Origin: Punica granatum
Taxonomy: Eukaryota > Streptophyta > Magnoliopsida > Myrtales > Lythraceae
Assembly: GCF_007655135.1 (NCBI RefSeq)
Contig: NC_045128.1
Coordinates: 32,768,811-32,832,810, forward strand
Length of the DNA stretch: 64,000 nucleotides
Reading direction: 5' to 3'
Part shown: piece by piece, positions 32,849-46,465 of the stretch
Layout of the letters: each line of letters opens with the position of its first letter
How positions within the stretch are numbered: the stretch's first letter is position 1
Made by a program: the position numbers and the translations under genes
Notes under the pieces: generated by a model
Database searches by the model: none
What the model was told of the DNA's origin: nothing
What the model saw: only the letters and a program-made list of their open reading frames with translations

Positions 32849-34600
32849 TCACCAAATACATATATAAATGTAAGTTTCTCCCTTTATACAATTATTCAGG
32901 ATCATTATACCTACAAGCTGATCTGACAAGGTAGCGTAGATTTTTTTTCCGGTATTTCTTTTTTGTATAGAATATTGGAAAGTACAATCAATGAGAGAAA
33001 TTCATTGTCTTGCTCAAAAAGAAAGGGAAAAAAGATAATTCATTGCTTAATTTCAAAGCATTTTGATGGCGAATATACTAATACTATAACATGTAATTTT
33101 CAGAAGAACAGTCGCATAGAATAAGCATAGACATCATCCTACGTACGGATCAAACTCGTTAAATCATCAACCTAATTAAATAACGATTCTAGCCATCCAA
33201 GTCATGCACAAACTTTGTTAATGGCTACAATCTAGCGTCAAGCCGTGAAAATAAAAAGGAAACTGATTTATTGTATAAAATCTCTAGGATTATTGAATGG
33301 GAATGGCATATGCTCTTAAGAAAATGGATACTTTTTCCAACAAATTTATCATGAGTTACTAATTAAATCCTACGAGAGAAAAAGGAAAAAAGAAAAAGAA
33401 TTGTTGATCACCAACTATATTTGATCACAAGTATTCATTGTATAGGGAATTAATGATTCTAATACTTCAAATTTGAAAGGAAAAGGATAAAAATCAATTA
33501 TCACACCAAATCTCTTATGCATATTTAAAGAGAGTCCCACTAAAAACAAATTACAAAAAGCACTATCTATAATGATGATGATAGCAAAAAATTATAAAAA
33601 TTCTACGTGGGGTCCTTGCCCAAAATTAATTATGGGGACAAATTGAAGGTGGGACTATATGGTTGTTGAATAAATTTATTTGTTTTACTTATTTTAATTT
33701 TTTTTATTGTGGGTGCAACCAGCTTTTCATAGGAGGGTCATGAATATGAATAATACTGCCCACCGAAGTTAATAATGCTGTTTTCCCAAATAATGTGACA
33801 ACTTTTACTTTTTCCTGCTTCTTTTCCATGTGACCAGTAATAAAAGCTCCATTCAATTATGCCCTCTTTTTTTTTCCCTCTCCTTTTTCATAATTATTAA
33901 TGGCAACCCTTTTTCATTTTTGCCCTTTTTATTTGCCAATTTTATTTCACTGATTTTTCATATTTGAATGCTGGACCGTTGGGAAAAAGAAAAGAAGAAG
34001 ACAAGTTTGGACCATCCCACACTTTGTGACCATTCACCTACGTGCATGCACAAATATCTCTTCACAAAATTACATAAATGTTTTTCCTATAACAATATAA
34101 CAATGTAATAAAGTCAGAGCATCTGATGGCATCTTTTGATGCCTTCGGTGTTGGACGAACTTTCAGGGGGGAAAATATCGAAGAAAAAGTCGAGAAAATT
34201 GATCTATTTCAAGCTCCATCCCAATCAACGTGAAAGCGACTATATAATTTAAATTATAAAAATTCACGAAATTATGGCCTCTAACAAGATTGAGATTAGT
34301 TTTGTGATGGCTATGGGCTATCTAATTGATTAATGGGAATCGATCAAAAGCACAGAATAGAGCAAAGTAGAACCGTAGAAAATTCTCGGAGGCTCGTCTT
34401 TGAGGTTGAACAAGATAATAATATTTTTAACGTTTGTTATAAGAAGTCAACCAGATGCGATTCCCTAAGGTATAAACTAGAAATGTATCTTCCCTACGCA
34501 TACCGTACGCTGACGGAGGCACGAATCTATCCGAAAGACGTACCTTACTGTTATAAAACCGAGCACGTGAGCAACGAAAATTTTAAAGTCTGTAAAAATT
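32053..34600. other. Gene-free AT-rich spacer
   Basis: Includes an exact 25-bp tandem repeat (CGAAGAAGATAAATCCTATTT unit, about 32559-32608) and a TA microsatellite at about 32815-32844. Nothing else is identifiable. Short ORFs such as the one at 34333-34602 lack family resemblance or codon structure. Confidence 0.45.
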
Positions 34601-37040
34601 AATTTTTTATCGCACACTTGCTTTTATCAAATACCTCAATATCAAATCTTGACATGATAATTTACCTTCTAAAGAATAAATGACATTATATAATGAATCT
34701 ACAAGAGAAAATTACAATATTTAAACTTACCTTGTTGAATTCGAGTCGTTTCGATCGATCAAAACAACCATCCAAGCGTCCGGTTTCTAGCTCGTCCACA
34801 CGAACGTGTCACAACCAAGTATAGCTTCCTCTCGATCCGTACACTCTAATCTAAGTCACCAAACTCGAACGGAATCGTTGTGGAAGGAGAAGACTGCTTC
34901 AATGATGTCTTGGACAACACCGATTAACCGAACCGAAAGTCGGGATGGCCTCAAATCGGCAAGGGAAGGGCGCGGCTGAGCTGAAGGGGTCTCGGCCGAC
35001 TCTTTCTTTCTTTCTCTCTCAAATCGGGTCTCGAGATTAATGACACACATAGGGTTAATCGCAAGATCATATCTATATATGAATTTATCCTAGGAATCTA
35101 ATTGCAATTATTAGTTAATCCACATTAATTAATAAATCACAAATTAGTCCTCACACTTTTCAGTCATCTAATGACTTGCCTTTCAAGTAGAAAGAAATAT
35201 CAATTTAGTCTCTGACGCAAGTTTCCATTAATAGACAATTTATTTATAAAAACTCTTCAAATAAAAAAATTCTCGTATTTCCTTAATTAGATTTATCACT
35301 GATGTTGAATTCGACTTCAGGATGTGCTAGCACCCTTGTAACCACACTGCAAGCCTCATTCAATAATTAATTCCTAATCAACTTCCTTAATTATAATCAA
35401 TTATTTTCTCAGTTTAGACACGCTCAATGTGTGTAACTAACTAGATTTATCACCAAATGACAATGGGGTTACAATATCAACTCATTTGACATTATCAAAA
35501 ACTCTTTCTGTAACAAAAAACATAATTTCCAAAATGGCCTTGACTCCTAAAGTTTACGAGTAACGCTTTATCATGATAACCAAAATGGTGATGAATGTAT
35601 AATTAAAACATTATGATGAATCTATAATCGTATATACCGTGCACTGAGTCACTTCACTACAAGATCCCGATCTAGCCAGAGCTATGATAAATGCCAAACT
35701 CTATAGCTGATCATATGAATTCTCTGATTTCATTATCAAATCTGTAGAACTTATATAGAAACTATTTTCTATTCAAGTCTATCTACCTGATCGAGGATTT
35801 TTTGATTCAGAATAAAACTCACATCCATGGGACATTTTCCCAATTTACTCAGGTTAGGGAATCTCGTTTTGATCGGACACCTACCTCCAAGTATAACTAA
35901 CTAGAACCACTATCTGCCGAATACTCATGTTAAGCACAAACACATTAGCAGTAGCACATCTAATTATTTATACATGAGATAGGGTTTTATCTCATGTCTA
36001 AGGACTATATGCACTAATACGATCTAGATAATATTCATTGACATTAGTAAATTACAGTATGAATATTATTTGAACGTCACGTTTGACTACTTATTATATA
36101 AGCATTCACATGTCTGTCACGACAACAGTTGTCAGATAGTATATGACTCACTACTTCATCTTCATTTGCATCTATATACTGAGTATGGATACAGACAGAT
36201 ATGACGATCTATCCGGAAAGATAATGTCCGGTTAAGCCTCTTACGATTGCAAATATTTTAAAGATATTATTACCGAATTATTTCGTCATTTATATTTTTA
36301 ACTCTTCAAGAATAAAATATTCAAAATATCTTAAGAATTTTATTCTAATAAGCATAGACAATATATGAATAATAGAATAAACTTCATTGCCATAAAATGA
36401 ATTATTCAAATACATAAAACCGACTCTATGCAAGTGATCTTCGGGAAGAAGAGAACTAATCAAAGTTTTTTTTTTCTTATTTACTAGTAAAAACTGAGCC
36501 ATACTTTAACAAAACAACAAACCTTATAGGCTTCATTTACATCCGCCATTCTATGCATATCAAACTACTAAGTATCGTGTATAATTGACTATAGGACGTC
36601 GAATTATTGGGATCTTAGTTTTTAGACATTAACCACGTGCAGACCACGAGTCTCGAGTGATCTGCAAAAAGGAGAAGAGCAAGAGGAAATCCCGATTTTT
36701 CTAACCGATGCTTAAATGAGAATGTACCGAAGAAAGATAGAAAAATTGAACTTAGGATTTAGGGATACCTGGAGAGATATTTATAAGAGTCCTGAGATAT
36801 CTGTATCGAGATATAGTAATATGTGTAGAATATTTGATAACAAATAATAAGTAGATGTACTTAACATATATAACATTAGAGATAATATCTCGTAAATAAG
36901 ATGTATGCATCAGTAGTATATTCAAGATATAATATCAAAGATATCATGTGATATATGAAAGAAATATCATCAGTAGGATTTAATTACCTAATATGAAGTA
37001 TCAATATGGGTCCAAAACGGTAAGTCGGGCCAATTTTCTG
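34601..37040. other. Possible non-coding retroelement remnant, unclassified
   Basis: This 2.4-kb block has a more even base composition than its surroundings and no ORF of note. The style (long non-coding, near-unique within the window) resembles internal or LTR regions of large non-autonomous LTR elements, and 36650-37040 has 'gagatat/atatctcg' rich sequence like an LTR. I cannot find paired LTRs, a PBS or a target-site duplication, so this is only a suggestion. Confidence 0.25.
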
Positions 37041-37981
37041 GTCCCTAACAATACTTCATATCGCAATCCAAAATAATGTCAGACAAGGTACACATTGCGG
37101 GGGGGAGTGTGGAAGAAGAAGTCAGACAAGGGGAATTGAGAAGAGGTCAAAGCTGCTAAAACCCTGACCAACCGAGCGAGGCCCAGGCCCAGCCCATTGC
37201 ACTGCGTACTATATTTTGCATTTAAACAACTTGTTAGTTTTGCATTTATCCCCACTCAACCAGGCCTGCATTTATGAAAAAAAAAACCTAGACCTGCCTT
37301 TCGAGGCTATTCTATTCCATGATCCTATGTCTTGTTTTGAATTCTACCAATATATTCAAAGCCCGATACACGAATTCGGTCCCCCATCTGAAGCCCTAGG
37401 TAGCCAGCCTCATGCTCGGCAATAAGATCTATAGTCACGCACCAAGTTCAATTTAATTCTTTCTCTTTAATTTTTTAATTGAAAATAATTTACTGAACTC
37501 AGAATTTCACTTACCAGTCTGACTTGACATGTGATATTTAATTATAATCATATCATGCTTGAAAAATTGGATATCAGAGACCCATTTTGTCGGTTCAGTT
37601 TCAATTTAGATAAGTTGGAATTTGGAAGGACCTCCTCCGATCGTCCAAGATATAAGAAGAAAATTGACTAAGCATAGAAGGCAGGGTATTAATTCATCAG
37701 GAACAAAAATATCGACGAGCATACCGTAAAGACGAAAAATTGGGGGTGTGAATTGGATGGAGCTTGAAACTGTGGGTGGGGGGGGCAAAGTGAAAATAGA
37801 GCAAATATTTTCCTTTTGCATCTCAGAGGGAGGACTGTTACTGGGAGGAAGAACAAACGATTGTTGTTGTTGGGTGCATGTGACCGTACGCCACCACCAC
37901 GGTAAGCTCAAAGCCTCAGCTGACGAAGACGACGACGAAGAAGAGGGAGGAGGAGGAGGATCCCCGCGGCCTCTGGCGAGG
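37041..37981. other. Upstream region and 5'UTR of the Alfin-like gene
   Basis: Spacer that becomes GC-richer from about 37740, with a G7 run (37777-37783), a TTGTTGTTGT run (37861-37870) and GACGACGACG triplets (37928-37937). The last 200 bp are probably promoter and 5'UTR. No ORF is supported. Confidence 0.45.
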
Positions 37982-39859
37982 ATGGCTTCGATCTCGTCGT
38001 CCAGCCCCCGGACGGTGGAGGAGATCTACAAGGACTTCACCAGTCGGCGCTCCGCTCTCGTCCGCGCCCTCACCTACGGTAATCCCCGATCTCCCGTGCC
38101 TGCATGCTTGGTTCGTGCCTCCGTTTCCGCGTCCTAAGGTTTGAGGCTGACATTGTTTTCTCCGGATTTGTCTGTCAGATGTCGATGAGTTCTACTCGCT
38201 CTGCGATCCAGGTCAGCTCCGATTTGATTTTGACTCTGTCTTCTATGAATAGGAAGAGGATACAAAGGAGAATCTTTGAGCTGAAATTATTCAATTCATT
38301 TGTATTTTGTGAAGAAAGAGGACAATTGGTTGGTGGGAAGGGTCGCCAGAGAATTTCATCATTGGCCATCTCACTACACTCGATATCGTAATTGATCACT
38401 CCGAGTGGTTTTTTGTTTATCCATAGGATCCGATGCGTTTAGTTTGCTAATTGAGATGTATTTGGGCAATTTCTTAGAATATCCTCAGGAAAAAGGAACA
38501 ACCTTTGGAATTTCTGAACTTCCTATGAACAACTTTCATGGATTCCCTTTGGATTCGCGGTCTTTTTCTGCGAGGAAAAGTTGAAGAATGGCGAAAATTG
38601 TGAACTTTGCTACTAGATTTTACCCGTATAACTACATTTTTCGCCTGAAAATCACTACTTTGCTCTTGATTTGTTTCAGCTCCTTTGTTACTTGATTTGT
38701 TTAGCTCCATCTCATGGGTTTCTGCTAAAAACAAGATTTTATTTCTAAAACATTTTTCCTCAGAGAAGGAGAATTTGTGTTTGTATGGACACCCGAATGA
38801 GTCGTGGGAAGTGGCTTTGCCAGCAGAGGAGGTTCCTCCTGAGCTTCCTGAGCCCGCCTTAGGAATCAATTTTGCCAGAGATGGAATGAAGCGGAAAGAC
38901 TGGCTTTCCTTGGTCGCGGTGCACAGTGATTGTTGGTTGCTCTCTGTTGCCTTCTACTTTGGTGCCCGCCTTAACGCCAATGAGAGGTACAGCTTTCCTT
39001 CATGCAATTGTTCATCTTACATCTAAATGGTGTCACTAAGCATCTGACCTTGATAGGAACTGAGAATTTGTATTGATAGTATTGATATAAGGCAATATGC
39101 ACCATGTCTGTGTCAATTGTTAGCATTGTCCTTTTATTACCCAGAACCTGGATAAGATATTTACACATTTTAAACTTTTCTAAAGTGAATCTTTGTTTCT
39201 GCAATAAGATTGGTTGGAAAATTTAAAGATATTTGTTTCCTCTTTCTAGCAAGTAATATCTCTACAGCATCCTCGTTTAGTGTCCTTATAGGCCTCTATC
39301 TCCGTCTTTTTAAAGTGTCTTTCAGAATGCTCTTCTAAAAGTACGCATAGCTCTCTTATTGTCCTTGAACCTTATTTTTGAAATCTTGTCATCTGAAGTA
39401 TGAGTAGAGTTCTCTTGTTTCCTGCTTGCACATGTTATGGGCTTTATTAAATCTATTATGTTACCTTGTGAAGTTCAGAGTTTACTCTTTTACGTAGTTT
39501 ATTCCTCATGTTCATTAACTTCATGCCATTAATGCTGTACTCTGTCATCTTCTATTTTGTTATACTGGGCGTCTGGTATAAGTACTCTTGAAGTTTAAGA
39601 TTTCTAAGTTGTTTTACCTTTGCTTGTAGTAATATTTACTGAACTTATGGGAAGCAATTTATTACTTACGGGTTAGGGATGAGCTTACATAATTGTCATG
39701 GGGGCACATAGTTTCCAAGTGGTAGTAATCTGATGGATCTCCTGATCTAGTATAGCAAGGAACGAGGTCCAATACGTTACCTTATACATTGCGTAATTTG
39801 CTAATCCTTTGATAAAAGGAATTCCTTCTTTCTTCATTTCTCTCAATGTTTATTTACCA

Positions 39860-39893
<34 letters not shown>

Positions 39894-41166
39894 AAAAAAA
39901 AAAAAAAAAGGTTTTGGCTTAGTTCTTCCAACATTTTCTAAAAATGAATTGCTGAACATGGAGAGCATGAGAACAGAATACTGTAAAGTTCCATTTTCCT
40001 CTGAGTGTACTGCTGCTCACCGATTCTTTTCCTTTGTAATTCTTAAACTACTTAGATTAAAATAAAGGTCTGATATGCTGATTCACCGCCATTGATGTAA
40101 ATATAATGTATCGTGCTTTCCCTTACTTGACCATGATCAGGTAAGGGAACAAGTATGAGGTCAGATAGTTTTGGATAAGTTTTGGCTATCTGACACTTTT
40201 AATATATGTGACCAACTGGGATCGGGGAGGAATGAGGAACATGTTTTTCCTGGGTAAAAGTTTCTAGAGAAGTCTGATTGGAATGGATAGAGAAGGTTCT
40301 GTTACAATCTTTGATCAACTATGTTTTATTGTGAGCCTTATGTTGGGAAGTGATATTTATGTGTTGATCAAGTTGCTGACCATTTGGCTTTGGAAGTGTC
40401 TGAGAACACGTGCCCTTTGAGTTTCAAATCTATAGACATTCAAATTGATTGATTAGTCAGTAATTGAATCACTCGGCTACAAACCAATATTCTTGTTCCA
40501 ACATGTCCAACAATATGTATATATGCATGCATGATTATGATTATTGTTCCCTGCTTGATTTTGGTACACAATGGGCATCCTAACCCCCTTCCTAACATGC
40601 ATGTTAGGGATCTGATCTTGCATTTCTTGCAACCCTAGTTTTGTGTTATATAGCTTCTATGCTACTCTCTTTATAGGAAGCGTCTGTTCAGCCATATAAA
40701 CGAGCTGCCCACTCTCTTTGAAGTTGTAACTGAAAGGAAGCCCAACAAAGACAAGCCTAACATGGATAGTGGAAGCAAATCAAGGAACAGCACAAAGGTG
40801 AAAATCTCTCTCCCTCTCTCTCCAAAGGTTTCCTTCTTCTATGGATGACGAAATTTGAAATTATCAAAGGGTTGATAGCTCCATTTCGTATAATCCCTAA
40901 TATTTCTCTTGCAGAGGTCCTCTGAGGGACCGGGAAGAAGCACACCGAAGTCGTATGAGGACAGCTATGGAGAAGAAGAAGATGAGCATAGCGAGACCCT
41001 GTGCGGGAGTTGTGGAGGGAACTACAATGCAGACGAGTTCTGGATCGGGTGTGACATCTGCGAGAGGTGGTTTCATGGAAAATGCGTGAAGATAACACCG
41101 GCCAAGGCCGAGAGCATCAAGCAGTACAAGTGCCCTTCTTGTAACTCGAAGCGGAGCAGGCAGTGA
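37982..41166 (+). CDS. AL: Alfin-like PHD-finger protein
   Basis: Five exons: 37982-38078, 38179-38211 (a 33-nt micro-exon), 38764-38986, 40677-40797, 40915-41166. They total 726 nt, giving 241 aa, within the 240-260 aa of the family. The N-terminal Alfin domain spans about 9-140: [32 protein letters not shown], then [13 protein letters not shown] and the [20 protein letters not shown] block. A Ser/Glu-rich linker follows. The C-terminal PHD finger is C4HC3: Cys188, Cys191, Cys204, Cys207, His212, Cys215, Cys231, Cys234; Trp210 in ERWFHG supports histone binding. Alfin-like proteins are nuclear readers of H3K4me2/3 with roles in stress and seed gene expression. The large third intron (38987-40676) holds a 30-C tract. 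Which paralogue (AL1-AL7) it is cannot be decided here. Confidence 0.95.
39862..39909. repeat. Homopolymer C30 tract followed by an A tract, in the Alfin-like intron
   Basis: Thirty uninterrupted C residues (39862-39891) are followed by TC and about 16 A residues. On the minus strand this is G30. It is either a real homopolymer, likely length-variable and able to form i-motif or G-quadruplex structures, or an assembly artefact. Confidence 0.85.
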
Positions 41167-43364
41167 CCAGACAGCGTGTTTCAGGGAGAGGTTAGTGACA
41201 CAGAATGACTCATGTTATGGTTTGTTTTTTACTTTCTTTATGGTCACAATATCGTATCGCTGTCATCGTATAATTATGTTATAGCATAAAAGGTGAATCT
41301 CAGATTAGTGGTATCTTCACTGGGTAAGCCCGTCCCTTTTGTTGAGTATGACTATATTTATGAAGGGAGGAAATGCTGTTTATGTTCAGATAATTGGGGA
41401 TGGGACTTCTGTGCTCCAGATATCGATTCGTCTGTATCTTTCATGTGTAGGAAATGGAAAATGTTTTACTCCTTAAAATGGACTTCTTGAGCGAGTTCAA
41501 CCCGGCGAATTTGGTTCCAACTCTTCAGGGATTTGGTAACATGATAAACATGTTTGTTTTGTCTCCATGTCGGGCCCGGGTTCTGCTGAGAACTGACTCA
41601 CACGTAACAGATTGTGATGACCCCAGCTGGACAGTACACATTCTATGCCCGGCGTTTACCAGTTTAAACTTTTGGATTGGTGATCGATATATGAAGCTCT
41701 AATTTTAATTTTCCATGACCTGGTCATTTATTGGCTGGGTCATAAATGGATGGAAAGTTCACTCAGCTGATTTTTCACGTAATTTGTGGAATGATGGCGA
41801 ATCGAATGTCTTTTTAAATGTCGCGGTAATTCGAACAAAAGCGAAGTTAGCGGCTATACAAACGTTAGACCTGTGCCAAATAAGACAGAATGAACTGCAA
41901 CACGGATGCGATGCCCCTTGAAGGATTGCTCCTCTAAGCGGCATTATGGGCAGTGGCTTCCATGTAAAGGTCGCCAATGGCGGTGCTAGTTTTTCATACA
42001 ATTCTTAGTCTTTACTCTCTGGCCTCCGGCATCTTCACCTCACGTTCTGAGTGAGAACCTCTCATTCGCCTCCCATGGCGAGGGGTCACTTTTACCCCTG
42101 CCTGATACTTAGAATTCTGCGTTACCATCGAATTATCACCTTCATAGCGCGTCTGTGCCCCGTCTCTCAGTACTCCAAGGAAACGATAACTGATCACTGG
42201 TTGATTCTCAATTTCATTTTAAGAAAAACACGAGGAAAAAGAAGAAGATAATTCAAACACATGACATAATTAAGAGAAGGGGGCCGGCCCCAGCCGCAAC
42301 GTAAAGAAACTGCAGAAGAAAATTTTCTCTTCATAGTAAAGAGACATTACGAAATTGATCGTCTTTTCGTCGGAAAAGCAACAAATGTTACAAATAGGAA
42401 TGTGCACTGGGTGCCGATACGTCTCGGACGTATGCACAGATTGAATCTCTTTCATTTCAATCAACATAAATAAACAAAACCAACTAATTGAAATTTAATT
42501 AATTAGTTAAACATTAAAAAAATGTTTTTTTTTTATTTGATTTGAGCTCACGTTGTCGGTGACTTGTCATGTACTCTACAGCTTCCACGCGACTCCTCTC
42601 TAATTTTGTTTCTTAGTAACTGATTTGAAATTTTGAAGATAAATTAATGATCCACCAGGATCTTCTGGTATCTTTTATTTCCTATTTCGCAATCTGATCC
42701 TACGTAAAGCTGAGGTCTGGTTCGGGTTTGATAAATCAAGACCTGATATGTGCTTCGGTCACGGTTGCGGATTTTCAACAAAGAACGGGTGGAACCATCC
42801 CCCAAAGATATAAAGAATTACTATATATCGGAAAAATCTATGATCTTTATGGATAAGTTCGGAAATCTGAACTGCTAATCTTGGTCAACAGTGTGATGCA
42901 TATTTTGTCTAAATGTGGGGGGGTTGAAAGAGCTGGGAATTTATCAATTATGAGCATATGCCTTCCATTGCTCCAAAAATCCATCGGAATTCCACGGCCA
43001 GCAGTATTAATCACATGGATAAGAAGTTTTTACTATGTTTAGAAGTTCTCGGGGTTCGTCGTACGACTCCCAGTTTTGATCGTAATAGAGCTTTTACTAT
43101 CTTTAGAAGTTTTTACTATGTAGTTGTTCTAACTCGCATCATTTCAAACGTACAGGTAAATCGCTATCACATAGTTGAGATTCAGTCTTATTCACCAGCA
43201 CCGGCGTTCTCCTTAGAGATATGCAGAACTTTCTACACCTGGACTTCTCGAAAATGCTTGGGACAAAAGTTCCGTATCAAGTACAAATGATCATACGGGT
43301 TTACTAGGTCATGATAAGTTTTAAGATTCAATCAATCGCAATCGCCATCAACCGATCAAGTACT
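41167..43364. other. Alfin-like 3'UTR and gene-free spacer
   Basis: The first several hundred bases are plausible 3'UTR. Beyond that I find no supported gene. Short ORFs at 41293-41702 and 42958-43290 show no domain or family signal. Confidence 0.45.
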
Positions 43365-43490
43365 TCTGGCTATCTCAATCGAAAGAGAACCCCGTCGACA
43401 CAGTGCAGGACCCCGTAAGCTGTGGACACATGAAGCCTAACATCAGGATAGAGCTCGACAATGGTTGGTTGGGAGGAGAATTCACCAATA
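43365..43490 (-). pseudogene. Possible fasciclin-like domain fragment
   Basis: One minus-strand frame reads ...IVELYPDVRLHVSTAYGVLHCVDGVLF before a stop. The ending resembles the final strand of fasciclin (FAS1) domains, which often end in HGVDGVL-type sequence. No signal peptide, no second FAS1 block and no flanking exons were found. It may be a relic of a FLA-type gene or chance. Confidence 0.2.
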
Positions 43491-43568
43491 ATAATAATCC
43501 TAATAATTTCATCAACCTTTTCCATTTGCATAGGTCATCAACATCAAACACTTGACAAGTGGAAGATA

Positions 43569-43599
<31 letters not shown>

Positions 43600-44754
43600 T
43601 TTTGGTTTTTGGGAAAAGAAAATAAAAACACTGTGCTCCTTATCTTATGACAAAAGGTCAATGCACTCTTCAACTACTATGAATTGATTTAAAAGATTCG
43701 ATACTTATTTCTTTTAAAAATATCTCGAATTTAAATATTGTAAGTGAAAAAATCCATGATTATGAGAGTTTTATCATTAACGAGCCGACTCTATACGAAT
43801 TAAATTATTCGGAATCTATTCAACTTTTAAATATCATAATACATTAAAAAAAAATCCTCCTCACAAATCATCCAGACCATCAATGTTTTTCTTTAATTTT
43901 ATTTTTAAATTTAATATGCCTATTTCTCCCTCGCCAATCATATCACAATGAAACTGATATCAAACAACCATTCACATGTTCATAACATTCCAACCAACTA
44001 AACTAGCACCTGGATGTCGACGCCTCATCAACACGAATTCGATTTAAGCATTTGCAAATAAATTAAAGAAATACAGATCATACCATACACTTGATCTGAT
44101 CCGATTAAACTATACACGCGTGCTTTCTGTTGGCATGTATATTTGGCATGGCATTGTGGCCTCAGATGATAACGTCGGGATGTGCAGTGTGATAAAGTTG
44201 CAAATCATGTACTGTTAATTATCTTCATAGTCGAGTGTGCTGGGTACGGACTTTTGAAGGAATAATTAAGAGTCGTGGTTGTGTTCTGGATTCAATTAAA
44301 CTATATACGCGTGCTTTATCTTGACATGTTTGCTACGACATCGCTATTTCAGATGACAGCGTTGATACATGTGCAGTGATCAAGCCACAAATCGTGCACT
44401 GCAGTCACTTATCTTCATAATCTTGAGTGTGTCCAGTAGGGACTTCGGAAGGAATTAAAAAGTCATGGTCTTTTAGGGCAATAATTTAAGGAGCTTGGGC
44501 GCAGTATGAAGCATGTGATGAATTGCTAAATTTAATATTGTATTTTGCATCTAGAGAACAGTATTAGTTGACATGTTGACTTTGCAACATGATTGATAGC
44601 TGATCCTCCCCTTATTCATCAAAAAAAGATAGCTGATCCCCCACAAGAATCCAAATTAATCTACTTTGGGCTGCAATATTTAAATGAATAAAACAATTAA
44701 GTAGAGAGTTGTACAGTAAAATATGCCTTTTTATTGTAAATGAGCTTTGTTGTG
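43491..44754. other. Spacer with TA microsatellite and ~191-bp tandem duplication
   Basis: A TA tract lies at about 43566-43592, followed by a T tract. A degenerate dispersed repeat is at about 43685-43855. Two imperfect tandem units start at about 44104 and 44295; each has ATTAAACTATA.ACGCGTGCTTT, CAGATGA.A.CGTTGAT/CGTCGG and TTATCTTCATA. No gene is supported. Confidence 0.55.
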
Positions 44755-45065
44755 TATCCACTCCATTTCAATTATAAATAATTTTATTTATTTAAAGTTG
44801 TAATGATTGCACTGTCGAATTGTGAAAAAAAAGTAAAAAAAAGTAATAAATAGTTAAGAGAAAGTAATGATTGTGTTGTTAATTGTAAAAAAATAATAAT
44901 AAATAGTTGAGAGAATTTAGTATTAAAAATTAAGTTGAATGATAATAAAAAATTTAAAAAAAAGGAAAAAAAAGTAATAATTGTATTGTTAAATTGAAGA
45001 TAAGTGAAGTTAAAGTGGAATAGAGTTAAAAAAATTACTCGTTTGCCAAACAAGGCACAAGAGAT
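44755..45065 (+). repeat. MITE-like dispersed repeat, family Y copy 3
   Basis: Same blocks as 8028-8290: 'gtaatgattg', 'aatagttgagagaatt', 'attaaaaattaagttgaat' and 'agttaaagtgg'. An internal partial duplication makes it slightly longer than copy 1. Confidence 0.45.
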
Positions 45066-45321
45066 TTTAAATTTATATTTCATTATTGAAACTTTCCGTT
45101 GCTTCTTGATTATCTTATCCCCTTATGAAATCTATCGGTCCCTTTTGCAATAGAAAAAGAAAATGACAAGAATATATATATATATATATATTGTATATCA
45201 TTAATTTAACAGTGGATCTCTGCTTTTGGCAAGAAGGGATGAGTTCTTACCCTTTGAAGATTTCGAAGGACTGTTTGAGGATAAAGGCCCCCATGAATAA
45301 TGATAATGATGATGATGATAC

Positions 45322-45352
<31 letters not shown>

Positions 45353-46430
45353 CTCATAATTATCTCAAATATTACAATTAGTTAAAGATAAAGCAACGGC
45401 AATTATCATCAATAATTGACCAAGATTGCGCCGGGCAGATTGAATGATTAATTTTTTAAAAAAAATCTACTCAAATGTGTATTATATATATCATACATGT
45501 ATTGACTGTTTTGGAAATCTTCTCTGTGCCACGTGAACGAAAATGTAGTGTGTGTAATAGATATATCACGTGATACTATATTACCTGACACATAACAAAA
45601 TCTATTTTCGTCAACGATAAATTTCTACGGTGATATTTCTAAAAATCAATACATATTGGAGAAACCTTATTAGCTCGTAATCGTAAGACTTTCTCTACAT
45701 GAAGAAAGAAGCCTTTTTCGATTACAAAGGGCAAAATTCTAAATAATTAATAAAGAAGCACATGTAGTCTCACTAAGTATCAAACCTGTGGTCACTAAGT
45801 TAACATGCGAGGACATGCGCTATTGCGCTACACTCTTTTTTTTATTAAAGAAGCTTTCGTTATGATATGTCTTTATAGATTTGCTTCTCGGATTTTTTTT
45901 TTCTTTCAAGTTAAATAGTAAGAATTCATTGATGAGCCCTCATTTCGGCTTTGGCCATATAGGTTGGTCTACAATTTTCATGTTTTCAATGCTAAGCCCC
46001 CACAACTTTTCGGTTAATGACATATGGGTGTATTTTCATTGGAATTGGGTCCTGATGATTTTTCAAATGATGACTTACATCGGATGAGGAATCCGTATGA
46101 TTGTCGCATGTTCATTTTCCAGATGCGTAGTATAACTACAACGAGTCACATGTTTTATGGCACATCATGTTGTATTGATAGTATTTATGAAATTCCATCT
46201 CATACGGGTCTAAGGATTAGGAAAGAAATGGCAGAGAAATCACCCGTTCTTGGCTCAGTTGCTCTGCATGCATGACAAAGTATACTCAACTGATTATCTG
46301 AAAGTGTCTTTTTCTTGTCCCACTTTGTGCTGGGATCAAGATCGAAAATTATCCAATCCTTTTAAAATTTGTCAGTAATGCTTGTGTGTCATCAAATTTA
46401 CTTTATATGAGATGAGATGGGTCGGCAGCA

Positions 46431-46465
<35 letters not shown>

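Noticed and set aside
34333..34602. 89-codon ORF as a retrotransposon protein piece
   Set aside because: No reverse transcriptase, gag or protease motif is visible and the surrounding frame is closed.
39841..39910. CRISPR-like or satellite array
   Set aside because: It is a homopolymer tract; no spaced repeats occur here or elsewhere in the window, and the organism is a plant.
42958..43290. 110-codon ORF downstream of the Alfin-like gene
   Set aside because: No domain, no splice continuation and AT-rich codon use typical of random spacer ORFs.
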